DNA of 64,000 bases from Bacteroidota bacterium (GTDB lineage Bacteria; Bacteroidota; Bacteroidia; Chitinophagales; BACL12), in assembly GCA_016706865.1 (NCBI GenBank), contig JADJIS010000002.1, positions 868,001 through 932,000 on the forward strand, in the 5' to 3' direction. Under the pieces are notes generated by a model. The model was not told where the DNA came from. It did not search any database and worked only from the letters and a program-made list of their open reading frames with translations. Positions 1 through 9,690 of the stretch are shown in pieces (position 1 is the first letter of the stretch; every line of letters starts with the position of its first letter). Position numbers and translations under genes: made by a program.

Positions 1-36
1 TAATGGATTTATATAATTATAATTAATTGTGAAATT

Positions 37-1449
37 ATGTTCGTATCACCTTTAAGGGAACCATTAATACTCGGAAATAAAACCTACAAACAAATATCAG
101 ATGATATTTGTGCACCGGTGGAAGGAAAACCTACCACCGCCTGGATGATAGCAACCACCCTTTCGGGTTTGCTGGCATTAACCGGGTTTACGATGATAGG
201 TCTTACCATTACTTATGGTATCGGTATGTGGGGATTGAATAAAACCGTTGGTTGGGCCTGGGATATCACCAATTTCGTTTGGTGGATCGGTATTGGTCAC
301 GCCGGAACACTTATTTCCGCGATCTTATTATTATTCCGTCAGAAATGGCGCACAGGAGTTAACCGCTCCGCTGAGGCGATGACCATCTTTGCCGTTATTT
401 GCGCCGGTTTATTTCCGATCATTCACATGGGTCGCGTTTGGTTAGCATTTTTTATCTTCCCTTATCCGAATACACGTGGTCCTGTTTGGGCGAACTTTAA
501 CTCTCCATTATTATGGGACGTATTTGCGATCTCTACCTATTTTACAGTTTCACTCGTTTTCTGGTATACAGGTTTAATTCCCGATCTTGCAACTATTCGC
601 GATCGCGCAACTACTGCATTCAGAAAAAAGATATATAATGTTTTTTGTTTCGGATGGAAAGGAACTGCGAAAAACTGGCAGCGATTTGAATCCATTTCAT
701 TAGTACTTGCTGGTTTATCTACACCACTGGTATTATCAGTGCATACAATTGTATCCTTCGACTTCGCGACCTCCGTAATTCCGGGTTGGCATACCACTAT
801 CTTCCCACCTTACTTCGTTGCAGGTGCGATCTTTTCAGGATTTGCAATGGTATTAACGCTGATGTTAGTTGTTAGAAAAGTATTTAATCTGGAAGAATAT
901 ATTACACTTCACCATATTGAATCCATGAATAAAATTATTATTCTAACAGGTTCCATAGTGGGTGTTGCATATATTACCGAGTTATTTACTGCGTGGTATT
1001 CGCAAAATCAATATGAACAATATGCATTTTTAAACAGAAGTACAGGTCCTTACTGGTGGAGTTACTGGGGTATGATGACATGTAACGTTATCTCTCCGCA
1101 ATTATTCTGGGTTAAAAAATTAAGAAGATCTGTTGTATTTACTTTCTTCATGTCGATATTCATTAACGTGGGTATGTGGTTCGAACGATTTGTAATTATC
1201 GTTACCTCTACACACCGCGATTATATTCCATCATCATGGACAATGTATTATCCAACTTATGTAGAGATATTTATTTATCTGGGAACGATAGGATTATTTA
1301 TGACACTGTTCCTCATTTTTGCAAAAGTGGCACCGGTAATTGCCGTGGCCGAGGTGAAATCAATTTTAAAAGTAGCGGGTGATCAGTATGTGGGGCCAAA
1401 TGCAACACAAGCACAACATCATCACGATGAACATAAAGAATTAGTTTAA
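37..1449 (+). CDS. actC: Alternative complex III membrane subunit ActC (NrfD family)
   Basis: Integral membrane subunit of alternative complex III (ACIII), the menaquinol-oxidising complex that replaces bc1 in many Bacteroidota and passes electrons on to the oxidase encoded downstream. The 470-residue protein is NrfD/PsrC-like: about ten hydrophobic helices lie between residues ~38 and ~435, followed by a soluble His-rich tail (QHHHDEH). From work on ACIII, ActC is expected to carry a quinol site; this is family knowledge and cannot be seen here. It is the first complete gene of the operon. actA and actB should lie just upstream, outside the window. The next gene begins 23 bp later. Confidence 0.92.
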   Translation: MFVSPLREPLILGNKTYKQISDDICAPVEGKPTTAWMIATTLSGLLALTGFTMIGLTITYGIGMWGLNKTVGWAWDITNFVWWIGIGHAGTLISAILLLFRQKWRTGVNRSAEAMTIFAVICAGLFPIIHMGRVWLAFFIFPYPNTRGPVWANFNSPLLWDVFAISTYFTVSLVFWYTGLIPDLATIRDRATTAFRKKIYNVFCFGWKGTAKNWQRFESISLVLAGLSTPLVLSVHTIVSFDFATSVIPGWHTTIFPPYFVAGAIFSGFAMVLTLMLVVRKVFNLEEYITLHHIESMNKIIILTGSIVGVAYITELFTAWYSQNQYEQYAFLNRSTGPYWWSYWGMMTCNVISPQLFWVKKLRRSVVFTFFMSIFINVGMWFERFVIIVTSTHRDYIPSSWTMYYPTYVEIFIYLGTIGLFMTLFLIFAKVAPVIAVAEVKSILKVAGDQYVGPNATQAQHHHDEHKELV

Positions 1450-1472
1450 TAAGCATAAATAATAATTTGCAG

Positions 1473-2000
1473 ATGGCAACTAAAAAAATAATTTACGGTT
1501 TATACGAAGATGAGACCGTGCTTATAAAAGCAGTGAAAACTGTGCGTTCGGAAGGAATGAAAATTGACGACTGTTACACACCGTTTCCTGTGCATGGATT
1601 AGATGATGCTATGGGTTTGCGCCATACAAAATTGCACAGTGCAGGATTTGTTTTTGGAGCAACCGGAACATTAACAGCACTCACATTTATTCTTTGGATA
1701 ACTACTAATAATTATCCTGTGAACTACGGTGGTAAACCATTTTTATCATTGCCGGCATGGATCCCAATTACTTTCGAGTTGACCGTTTTATTTGCTTCGG
1801 TAGGTATGTTTTTAACCTATTTATATTTAAACAGGCTTGCACCCGGTGTTAAACCTGATATTGTGGATGAAAGAACAACCAGTCATTTATTTGCAATGAC
1901 CTTTGAAGTGGATGATCATACAACAGATCAAAGAAAAGATGAAATTAAAAGAGTATTAGCCGCAAGCGGAGCAGTTGAAATACACGAAAAAGAATTTTGA
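1473..2000 (+). CDS. actD: Alternative complex III subunit ActD (DUF3341)
   Basis: ActD/DUF3341 membrane subunit of ACIII, about 175 residues. A soluble N-terminal domain (GLYEDE, then TPFPVHGLD) is followed by two transmembrane helices at residues ~50-75 and ~95-118 and a soluble C-terminal domain. I start at the ATG (MATKK) because the open frame reaches only two codons further, to a TTG. Its exact role in the complex is structural in known ACIII structures. The position between actC and the cytochrome gene actE is the standard order, which makes the assignment firm. Confidence 0.9.
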   Translation: MATKKIIYGLYEDETVLIKAVKTVRSEGMKIDDCYTPFPVHGLDDAMGLRHTKLHSAGFVFGATGTLTALTFILWITTNNYPVNYGGKPFLSLPAWIPITFELTVLFASVGMFLTYLYLNRLAPGVKPDIVDERTTSHLFAMTFEVDDHTTDQRKDEIKRVLAASGAVEIHEKEF

Positions 2001-2020
2001 TATCATAAATTATTACGAAA

Positions 2021-2692
2021 ATGATTGTAACAAAATATATAAAAATTATTCTCCTGCTTATCGCAATACCTTTTGTATTTGCAGCATGTAAAAAAGCAGG
2101 TGGAGATTATCCGGGTGATCAATATACATTTGATATGATCAGCTCACGCGCTTACGAAACGTATTCACTTAATCCTGAATTAAGAGATAGTATGACAGCG
2201 ATGATGCCGGTGGTTGGAACCGTTCCTTATATGGGGAATGCAATTTCAGGTAAGTCGGGCGATAGTTTACATATGGCACTTAATCTTCCTTATACAATTC
2301 CAAATTCTATTGAAGGATACGAAAGAGCAGGTTTGGAATTAAAAAATCCATTTACAATGGCAGATACCAAAGTAGTTGCGGAAGGGAAACACTTTTTTGA
2401 TATTTATTGTGCAGTGTGCCATGGAGCTGCTGGAGATGGAAAAGGATTTATTGTAACAGAAGGAAAATATACCGCGGCACCTCCATCTTATTTTGATCCT
2501 TTGATCATGGCTTTGCCTGAGGGAAAAATGTTTCATTCTGTAACCTATGGAAAAAATGCAATGCAGTCGTATGCATATAGTCTTTCCAAAGAAGAACGTT
2601 GGAAAGTGATCACTTATATTAAATCATTACAAGCAAATCATTCATCAACACAACCGGCAGCTGTAGCAGTTGGCGACACTATTAATAAATAA
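2021..2692 (+). CDS. actE: Alternative complex III monohaem cytochrome c subunit ActE
   Basis: Membrane-anchored c-type cytochrome of ACIII that relays electrons from the multihaem subunit towards the oxidase. The protein has a lipoprotein signal (lipobox FAAC, C23) and one CxxCH haem motif (CAVCHG) at about residue 130, with a possible distal Met ligand in GKNAMQSYAY. Length (223 aa) and position between the DUF3341 gene and the second NrfD-type gene fit ActE. The gene starts 20 bp after actD and is followed by 56 bp with no visible hairpin, so it is probably cotranscribed with actF. Confidence 0.9.
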   Translation: MIVTKYIKIILLLIAIPFVFAACKKAGGDYPGDQYTFDMISSRAYETYSLNPELRDSMTAMMPVVGTVPYMGNAISGKSGDSLHMALNLPYTIPNSIEGYERAGLELKNPFTMADTKVVAEGKHFFDIYCAVCHGAAGDGKGFIVTEGKYTAAPPSYFDPLIMALPEGKMFHSVTYGKNAMQSYAYSLSKEERWKVITYIKSLQANHSSTQPAAVAVGDTINK

Positions 2693-2748
2693 ACACAGAA
2701 ATTAATTCCATATAGAATTGCCGAATTAATAAAAGAAAAAATAAAAGC

Positions 2749-4143
2749 ATGAAGGGCTCAAACAAATTTGAATATTCATCAAAACTTAGAAATACTTTTC
2801 TTGCCGTTTTGGCAACCGGAGTAATATTGACTGTGATTGGATTTTTGACAGGATCTTCGATGGATAGGTTCTGGTCGAATTTTCTGCTTGATACAATTTT
2901 CTTTTTAGGTATTTCTGTACTTGCTGTATTTTTTCTCGCAGCTCACCAATTGGCAATGTCAGGTTGGCATATTACGGTAAAAAGAATTCCGGAAGCTATA
3001 AGTCAGTTTGTTATATATGGCTCTGTATTAATGGCGATCATTGTTTTTGGTGTACTAGGTAATTATCATGATCTATACCACCACTGGGATAACGATTTCA
3101 TCACTCATAAAACTGTTTCTGTTGAAGAATTAAATGAGTATAATGCACACTTGGAAGAAGAAGGACATGAAGAAGAAAACATGGTTTTTCACAGAGAATG
3201 GCAGGAATTTCAATACAACCAATATCGCTCGGAAGAAGAAATTCACGGCGAACACAAAGAAGCACATGTTGAACTAGTAGCTGATGAAAACGGGGAAGTA
3301 AAAAATCCGCATTACGACAGATTCATTGATGGCAAATCATCTTATCTAAATCCAACATTCTGGACCATTAGATCTTTATTATATTTAGGAGTTTGGGTTT
3401 GGGTTTCGTTGATGTTGCGCAAATTCTCTTTAAAGGAAGATATTGACGGTTCCACAAAATGGTTCATGAAAAGTAAATTCTGGGCTGCGATATTTTTACC
3501 GATATGGGGAGTTACAAGTTCTATGATGGCCTGGGATTGGGTGATGTCACTAGATCCACATTGGTATAGTACTTTATTTGGATGGTATAATTTCGTTTCC
3601 CTTTGGGTAGCTTGTATCAGTACTATTTTATTAATTGCAATTTTCTTAAAACGCAAAGGATATTTACCTCAATTAAATGAAAACCATTTACATGATCTTG
3701 GTAAATACGCATTTGCATTCAGCATATTCTGGACATATTTATGGTTCAGTCAGTTCATGTTATATTGGTATGGAAATATTCCGGAAGAAACCAAATGGTT
3801 CCTCGAACGCGCAAGAACTAATTATAGCGGATTGTTTTATGCAAATCTTTTTCTAAACTTTATTTTCCCATTCCTCATGTTTATGCGCAGAGACGCAAAA
3901 CGCGATATGAATGTTTTAACTATTGTTGCTTCTGTATTAGTATTATCACATTGGCTCGATTTCTTTGTGATGATTATGCCTATTACAGTTGGTGAACATT
4001 GGGGTATTGCATTTATGGAAGTAGGAATGTTTTTAACCTTTGCTGGATTGTTTTTATTCGTTGTATTCAGAGAACTTGCAAAAGCATCTCTGGTTCCGGA
4101 AAAACATCCTTTATATAAAGAAAGTCTTGATCATCACATATAA
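2749..4143 (+). CDS. actF: Alternative complex III membrane subunit ActF (NrfD-like)
   Basis: Second NrfD-related membrane subunit of ACIII, 464 residues. Two N-terminal helices are followed by a charged Glu/His-rich loop at residues ~125-195 (HLEEEGHEEENM and similar), then eight or so helices. The loop is unusually acidic and His-rich for an otherwise hydrophobic protein and is probably periplasmic or cytoplasmic surface. ActF-type proteins pair with ActC in the membrane core. The start ATG is preceded by an A-rich stretch. The gene ends 9 bp before coxB, which links ACIII and the terminal oxidase in one operon, as in organisms where they form a supercomplex. Confidence 0.88.
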   Translation: MKGSNKFEYSSKLRNTFLAVLATGVILTVIGFLTGSSMDRFWSNFLLDTIFFLGISVLAVFFLAAHQLAMSGWHITVKRIPEAISQFVIYGSVLMAIIVFGVLGNYHDLYHHWDNDFITHKTVSVEELNEYNAHLEEEGHEEENMVFHREWQEFQYNQYRSEEEIHGEHKEAHVELVADENGEVKNPHYDRFIDGKSSYLNPTFWTIRSLLYLGVWVWVSLMLRKFSLKEDIDGSTKWFMKSKFWAAIFLPIWGVTSSMMAWDWVMSLDPHWYSTLFGWYNFVSLWVACISTILLIAIFLKRKGYLPQLNENHLHDLGKYAFAFSIFWTYLWFSQFMLYWYGNIPEETKWFLERARTNYSGLFYANLFLNFIFPFLMFMRRDAKRDMNVLTIVASVLVLSHWLDFFVMIMPITVGEHWGIAFMEVGMFLTFAGLFLFVVFRELAKASLVPEKHPLYKESLDHHI

Positions 4144-4152
4144 ATTTAAACA

Positions 4153-5583
4153 ATGGCTACCGGTTGGTTGATATTTTTTGCAATAGTAATGATTGTTGTG
4201 GTTTTGTTCCAGGTAACAAGAACACTCGACCTTGTTGGTCAATTAAGGGGTGGTGAACGCACAACTCCTGAAATGACAAATCTCCATGCAATTTTGGGGA
4301 TGATCTTTATGGTTGTCGGATTATTAGGTTTCTTTTGGTCCTTCGGTCATTATCAGGATAGAATGGTTGATCATCACTCGTCTGACAATGGACTTATCAT
4401 TCATAAAATGTTTGTGATAACATTATGGGTGACTGGAATTGTATTTGTTATTACTACAGTATTATTATTTTGGTTTGCATATAAATACAGAAATCGTCCG
4501 GGACATAAAGCAGTGCATTTTGCACATAGCAATAAACTGGAATTTATCTGGACCATTGTGCCTACAATTGTTTTAACCGGATTAGTTGTTTTCGGATTAC
4601 AGGCTTGGACAGAAATTATGGCAAAACCATCTGAAGATGCAATTGTAGTGGAAGTAACCGGTCAGCAGTTTTTTTGGAGCAGCAGATATCCCGGACCTGA
4701 TGGTAAATTAGGACCTCGTGATTATGATCTTATCTGCCCAGAAAATCCAATTGGAATTGTTACAAGAGAATGGATAGAACACCGCAAAATTTCTATCACC
4801 GGAAGCGAAAAATTAAATGCTAAAGGAGAAATACAGAAATTAACTGACCGTGAAGCAGAATTGAATGGCATTTTAAAAGGTTATTACGATATTGTTAATA
4901 ATTCAGCAAATAAATACAGAGTTGCGGTGGTAAAAGATTCAGTTGCCATTTTGGAAAAAGAATTAGGAAATATTCCCGGAAAGATCAAGATTCGCGAAAA
5001 ATGTCTTGAACGTATCACCGGAAAATATACGGAAGAATACATGAAATTACATGCTCCGGAATTATCATGGGGTTATGATGATCCAATGCCATCAGAAATT
5101 CACGTGCCGGTTAATAATGTGGTAAGTTTAAAAATTACAGCATTAGACGTATTGCATAATTTTTATATCCCACACATGGACGTAAAAATGGACGCAGTTC
5201 CCGGTATGCCAACATCCTTTAAATTTACTCCACTTGTAACCACAGCAGATAAAAGAGTGGAATTATCATCAAATACCGATTGGCAAGTGGTTAAGGAAGG
5301 AGAAGATCAACCGAGATGGAGAAACTTTAATTATGAGATAGCATGCGCCGAACTTTGTGGTTCAGGCCATAGTTCAATGAAATACACATTAATTATTGAT
5401 ACACAGGAAGATTATGAAAATTGGGTATCCGCATTGCCAAGTAAATGGAGTCAGGTTGTAAATGATCTTAAATTGGAAAACGGGTTTTCTGAATTCGCAC
5501 CAAAACCGGTGGTAATTCCAGCAGCTAAAACCGATACCGTTACAGTGGCAACCGGAGATACTATTTTGATCACAAAAAAATAA
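4153..5583 (+). CDS. coxB: Cytochrome c oxidase subunit II (CuA)
   Basis: Subunit II of an aa3-type haem-copper oxidase; its CuA centre accepts electrons from cytochrome c or ACIII. CuA ligands are intact: H335 in DVLHNFYIP and the C398-x-E400-x-C402-x3-H406-x2-M409 loop (CAELCGSGHSSM). There are four predicted membrane segments before residue 152, two more than the usual two, and no CxxCH, so it is not a caa3 fusion. At 476 aa it is longer than typical subunit II because of a charged insertion at about residues 195-305 inside the cupredoxin domain. A C-terminal tail of about 50 residues follows. The stop is directly adjacent to the coxA frame. Confidence 0.93.
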   Translation: MATGWLIFFAIVMIVVVLFQVTRTLDLVGQLRGGERTTPEMTNLHAILGMIFMVVGLLGFFWSFGHYQDRMVDHHSSDNGLIIHKMFVITLWVTGIVFVITTVLLFWFAYKYRNRPGHKAVHFAHSNKLEFIWTIVPTIVLTGLVVFGLQAWTEIMAKPSEDAIVVEVTGQQFFWSSRYPGPDGKLGPRDYDLICPENPIGIVTREWIEHRKISITGSEKLNAKGEIQKLTDREAELNGILKGYYDIVNNSANKYRVAVVKDSVAILEKELGNIPGKIKIREKCLERITGKYTEEYMKLHAPELSWGYDDPMPSEIHVPVNNVVSLKITALDVLHNFYIPHMDVKMDAVPGMPTSFKFTPLVTTADKRVELSSNTDWQVVKEGEDQPRWRNFNYEIACAELCGSGHSSMKYTLIIDTQEDYENWVSALPSKWSQVVNDLKLENGFSEFAPKPVVIPAAKTDTVTVATGDTILITKK

Positions 5584-5607
5584 TTGACCGCAAGAAAAAA
5601 GAAAGAT

Positions 5608-7485
5608 ATGTCAGTAGAAACATCATTACACTCAACTCATGTTGAAACACACGATGCCGGTCATGGTCACGACGATCATCATCACCATCAAAGTTTCATC
5701 AGGAAATATATATTCAGTGAGGACCATAAAACAATATCCAAACAATTCCTGATTACCGGGATGATCTGGGCAATTGTTGGTGGTTTACTTTCTGTATTGT
5801 TCAGAATTCAATTGGGATATCCTGAAGCTGATCTTACATGGATAAAACCATTACTTGGAAAATGGATCACTGCTGAAGGACAAATTGCACCGGAGTTTTA
5901 CAATGCATTAATTACCATGCACGGAACAATTCTCGTATTCTTTGTATTAACTGCGGGATTGAGCGGAACTTTCGCAAACTTTTTAATTCCATTGATGATC
6001 GGCGCGCGGGATATGGCGTCCGGCTTTTTAAATATGTTGTCGTACTGGTTCTTCTTTATAGCCAGTGTTGTTATGGCAGTATCTTTTTTTCTTGCAACAG
6101 GTCCTGCTTCAGGTGGATGGACTGCCTATCCTCCCCTCAATGCATTACATAATGCAGCTTCCGGAAGTGTGGCGGGTGTCGATTATTGGTTGATCTCCAT
6201 GGCGCTCTTTATTGTGTCATCACTACTTGCAGGTTTAAATTATATCACAACAATTATCAATCTCAGAACTAAAGGGATGAAGATGTTTCGTCTTCCTCTT
6301 CCCATTTGGGCATTATTACTAACAGCAGTAATAGGGGTGTTATCTTTCCCTGTATTATTATCTGCAGCAGTATTATTATTATTCGATAGAAATTTAGGAA
6401 CAAGTTTTTACCTCGACCAAATAAATCTTGGTGGTGAGCCACTTGCTAATTCCGGTGGTAGTCCAATTTTATATGAACATTTATTCTGGTTCCTTGGTCA
6501 CCCGGAGGTGTACATCATCATCTTGCCCGCCATGGGAATTGTATCGGAGGTTCTATCAGTACATTCGCGTAAACCAATTTTCGGATATTCGGCGATGATA
6601 TATTCGTTGCTCGCAATTACAGTATTATCATTTATTGTTTGGGCACATCACATGTTCATGACGGGAATGAATCCATTTATCGGATCCATATTCGTGATCT
6701 TTACGTTGATCATTGCCGTACCTTCTGCTATCAAAGTATTTAACTGGTTAACAACTTTATGGAAAGGAGACATAAGGCTTAATCCCCAAATGTTATTTGC
6801 CATAGGCTTTGTTTCCATGTTTATTTCGGGAGGTTTAACAGGAATATTTTTAGGAAACTCCGCAATTGATATACGATTACATGATACCTATTTTGTTGTA
6901 GCGCATTTCCATCTTGTAATGGGTGTTGCTGCATTCTTCGGAATGTTTGCCGGTGTGTATCATTGGTTCCCGAAAATGTTTGGACGTTACATGAATCAAA
7001 CTTTAGGATTTATCCATTTCTGGGGAACCATATGCGCTGCTTATTTAATATTTTATCCAATGCACTTTGAAATTGCTTTGCCGAGAAGATATTATACACA
7101 CTCAGGATTTGAAACTTTTGCAGGTTTTGAAAGCTTGAATATGTTTATTTCCACTGTGGCCATCATATCATTCGCATTGCAATTATTATTTGTATTCAAT
7201 TTCTTTTACAGCATTTGGTATGGTAGAAAAGTAAGAGAGAAAAATCCTTACAATGCAAATACATTGGAATGGACCACGCCAATTCGTCCGGGACATGGAA
7301 ACTGGCCGGGAGAATTGCCGGAAGTACACCGTTGGCCATATGATTATAATAAACACGGAAGAGAATTTATTCCTCAAACCGAACCATTGAGCCAATATGA
7401 AATTGAACATGGCGAACACGGTGATGAAGGCGATAGTGATATTATTAAAAAAGAGGAAAGAGATCATAAAGACGATCACGTTTAA
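5608..7485 (+). CDS. coxA: Cytochrome c oxidase subunit I
   Basis: Catalytic subunit with haem a and the haem a3-CuB oxygen-reduction site. All marker motifs are present: MHGTILVFF (haem a His), WFLGHPEVYIIILPAMG (CuB His and the His-Tyr cross-link), WAHHMFMTGM (CuB His pair) and DTYFVVAHFHLVMG (haem a3 and haem a His). I start at the ATG (MSVETS), about 625 aa; the frame extends 8 codons further to a TTG directly after coxB. The cytoplasmic N-terminus is strikingly His-rich (HGHDDHHHHQ), a possible metal-handling tract. The charged C-terminal tail is also extended. The next gene, ctaB, starts 3 bp after the stop. Confidence 0.96.
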   Translation: MSVETSLHSTHVETHDAGHGHDDHHHHQSFIRKYIFSEDHKTISKQFLITGMIWAIVGGLLSVLFRIQLGYPEADLTWIKPLLGKWITAEGQIAPEFYNALITMHGTILVFFVLTAGLSGTFANFLIPLMIGARDMASGFLNMLSYWFFFIASVVMAVSFFLATGPASGGWTAYPPLNALHNAASGSVAGVDYWLISMALFIVSSLLAGLNYITTIINLRTKGMKMFRLPLPIWALLLTAVIGVLSFPVLLSAAVLLLFDRNLGTSFYLDQINLGGEPLANSGGSPILYEHLFWFLGHPEVYIIILPAMGIVSEVLSVHSRKPIFGYSAMIYSLLAITVLSFIVWAHHMFMTGMNPFIGSIFVIFTLIIAVPSAIKVFNWLTTLWKGDIRLNPQMLFAIGFVSMFISGGLTGIFLGNSAIDIRLHDTYFVVAHFHLVMGVAAFFGMFAGVYHWFPKMFGRYMNQTLGFIHFWGTICAAYLIFYPMHFEIALPRRYYTHSGFETFAGFESLNMFISTVAIISFALQLLFVFNFFYSIWYGRKVREKNPYNANTLEWTTPIRPGHGNWPGELPEVHRWPYDYNKHGREFIPQTEPLSQYEIEHGEHGDEGDSDIIKKEERDHKDDHV

Positions 7486-7488
7486 TAA

Positions 7489-8382
7489 ATGAACAGAGAG
7501 ACCTCCATATCAAAAACAGGATTGTTAAAAACGATAACAGCCAAACTTAAGGATTATCAAATTCTAGTTAAGTTCAGGTTGAGTTTTATCGTGGTGTTCA
7601 GTGCCGGCATCGGATATTTATTTGCCGGTGGCGATCAGAATCATTTTTTATTATTTCTATTGGGAGGATTTTTAATTACTGCTGCATCAAATGCATTAAA
7701 TCAAATTATCGAATCAGATACCGATAAGCTGATGAGCAGAACTGCCGAGCGACCTCTCGCTGCTGCTCGTATGCAAAATACTGAAGCAATTATTGCGGCC
7801 GGTATTATGGCGATTTCCGGAATTGGGATCTTATGGATATTCTTTAATACACTTAGTGCATTATTGGGAGCACTTTCGCTTATCAGTTATGCATTTATTT
7901 ATACTCCTATGAAAAAGGTTTCCCCGATAGCAGTTTTTATCGGTGCTTTTCCAGGAGCAATGCCACCGCTTATCGGTTTTGCTGCAGCATTTGGTCAGAT
8001 TAATGATCTTGCAATTTTATTATTTGCATTACAATTTGTTTGGCAGTTTCCACACTTCTGGGCTATAGCCTGGGTTTCTTGTGAGGATTATGCTAAAGCA
8101 GGATTTCATTTATTACCTTCCGCAGATGGCAGATCAAAAACAACCGCAACACATATAGTTATATATACATTGCTTTTATTACCTGTTAGTCTTATAATGT
8201 ATTTTATGGGTTATACAGGTGTGGTTTCAGCAGTGATCGTTTTTGTTACCGGATTATTATTTCTGTACCAGGCAATACAATTATACAGAACCTGCGACAC
8301 CAAAAAAGCACGAAGCTTAATGTTTGGTTCGTTTTTATATTTGCCTGTAGTTTTAATCGCTTTATTAATTGATAAATTATAA
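7489..8382 (+). CDS. ctaB: Haem O synthase (protohaem IX farnesyltransferase)
   Basis: UbiA-family prenyltransferase that adds farnesyl to haem b to give haem O, the precursor of the haem a used by CoxA. The 297-residue membrane protein has the first aspartate-rich motif as NQIIESDTDKLMSRT followed by AERPLAAAR, and a second conserved region around PHFWAIAWVSCEDYAKAG. The length is normal for the family. It sits inside the oxidase operon, 3 bp after coxA and 8 bp before the first subunit III gene. No haem A synthase (ctaA) gene is in the window; it must be elsewhere. Confidence 0.95.
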   Translation: MNRETSISKTGLLKTITAKLKDYQILVKFRLSFIVVFSAGIGYLFAGGDQNHFLLFLLGGFLITAASNALNQIIESDTDKLMSRTAERPLAAARMQNTEAIIAAGIMAISGIGILWIFFNTLSALLGALSLISYAFIYTPMKKVSPIAVFIGAFPGAMPPLIGFAAAFGQINDLAILLFALQFVWQFPHFWAIAWVSCEDYAKAGFHLLPSADGRSKTTATHIVIYTLLLLPVSLIMYFMGYTGVVSAVIVFVTGLLFLYQAIQLYRTCDTKKARSLMFGSFLYLPVVLIALLIDKL

Positions 8383-8390
8383 TTGAACTA

Positions 8391-8987
8391 ATGTCGAATT
8401 TGATACATAAACGTTTTATTGTCCACCCATATAAATTTAATATGTGGATCGGTATCACTTCGATGGTAATGGCCTTTGCGGCTTTTACCAGTGCTTATGT
8501 GGTGAAAAAAGGAGACGTGAATGTGTGGAACAATATTCAATTACCTCCGATATTTATTACTAGCACTGTTGTAATTGTTGTGAGCAGCATTTTTATGCAT
8601 GCAGCATATTTGTCATTTAAAACAGGACGAATAAGTTTATATAGGGGATTTATTATTTTGGCGTTCATATGTGGAGCTTCATTTTTAACATTACAAATTC
8701 AGGGTTGGTCTCAATTATTTAATTCCGGAGTTGATCTGGGTTCAAATGTTTCCAATTCATTTGTATACGTAATTACAGGTGCACATTTTGTACATGTTTT
8801 GGGAGGCGTTATCGCATTATTGGTTTTTTCCGTATTGTCATTTACAAAATATAAAATAAAGAACAGATCAGAAGGTGAAACACCTGATAAAAATAATATT
8901 GTTAGTGTGGAAGTAATGATGACCTACTGGCATTTTGTTGATATTTTATGGGTGTATTTATATTTTTTCTTAATATTAAACAATTAA
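8391..8987 (+). CDS. Cytochrome c oxidase subunit III family protein (first copy)
   Basis: COX3-type membrane protein, 198 residues with about five helices. Recognisable family features are the early FNMWIGITSMVMAFAAF segment, the GAHFVHVLGG motif and the ending MTYWHFVDILWVYLYFF, which matches the canonical WHFVDxVW of subunit III. It is shorter and more divergent than the next gene. Two adjacent COX3 genes are common in Bacteroidota oxidase operons; which one assembles with the core, or whether both do, cannot be told here. Spacing is 8 bp from ctaB and 10 bp to the second copy. Confidence 0.88.
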   Translation: MSNLIHKRFIVHPYKFNMWIGITSMVMAFAAFTSAYVVKKGDVNVWNNIQLPPIFITSTVVIVVSSIFMHAAYLSFKTGRISLYRGFIILAFICGASFLTLQIQGWSQLFNSGVDLGSNVSNSFVYVITGAHFVHVLGGVIALLVFSVLSFTKYKIKNRSEGETPDKNNIVSVEVMMTYWHFVDILWVYLYFFLILNN

Positions 8988-8997
8988 ATAAAATACT

Positions 8998-9672
8998 TTG
9001 GAAGCAACTGCAAAACCAACTGCAAAAGAACTATGGGACGGAGGCGATTCGCCTTTTAGGGTGAGCTATGGGAAGATCATGATGTGGTATTTTCTCATCA
9101 GTGATACCTTTACTTTTGCCGGCTTACTTATTTCCTATGGTGCAATTCGCACAAGCCATGCTAAACATGACCCGGCGAATATTCACTCATGGCCCGACCC
9201 GAACGAAGTGTTTAACGCAGGCCCGGGCTTTCATCATGCGCCATTGATCTTCGTAACCTTTATGACTTTTACGCTCATTTTGAGTTCCGTTACTATGGTG
9301 CGTGCAGTGCAGGAAGGACACAACATGAACCGACAAGGGGTTATGAAGTGGATGATTTTCACCATTATTGGAGGTTTAGTTTTTGTATTTAGTCAGGCTT
9401 GGGAATGGACACATCTTATCCATGAAGGAATGACACCAACTACCAACCCTTTTGGTGCAACTTCTTTTGGTGCTCTGTTCTTTTTGATAACCGGTTTCCA
9501 CGGATTTCACGTTAGCGTGGGTGTATTATTAAATAGCTGGGCTTTATTTGCAACCTATAAAGGAGTATTTGAAAAACGCGGACATTATGAAATGATCGAA
9601 AAATTAGGACTTTACTGGCACTTTGTAGATCTTGTTTGGGTTTATGTATTTCTTGCATTTTATTTATTTTAA
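8998..9672 (+). CDS. coxC: Cytochrome c oxidase subunit III (second copy)
   Basis: Subunit III of the aa3 oxidase, 224 residues. It has KIMMWYFLISDTFTFAG near the N-terminus, a Trp/Glu-containing helix (FSQAWEWTHLIHEG), the GFHGFHVSVG motif and a C-terminal WHFVDLVWVYVF. The only start that keeps the full N-terminus is TTG (MEATAKPTAKELW), 10 bp after the previous stop; the next Met lies inside the first helix, so TTG is preferred. Subunit III stabilises proton uptake into subunit I. The gene is followed after 18 bp by the subunit IV gene. Confidence 0.92.
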   Translation: MEATAKPTAKELWDGGDSPFRVSYGKIMMWYFLISDTFTFAGLLISYGAIRTSHAKHDPANIHSWPDPNEVFNAGPGFHHAPLIFVTFMTFTLILSSVTMVRAVQEGHNMNRQGVMKWMIFTIIGGLVFVFSQAWEWTHLIHEGMTPTTNPFGATSFGALFFLITGFHGFHVSVGVLLNSWALFATYKGVFEKRGHYEMIEKLGLYWHFVDLVWVYVFLAFYLF

Positions 9673-9690
9673 AAAAAATATTGATAGAAT

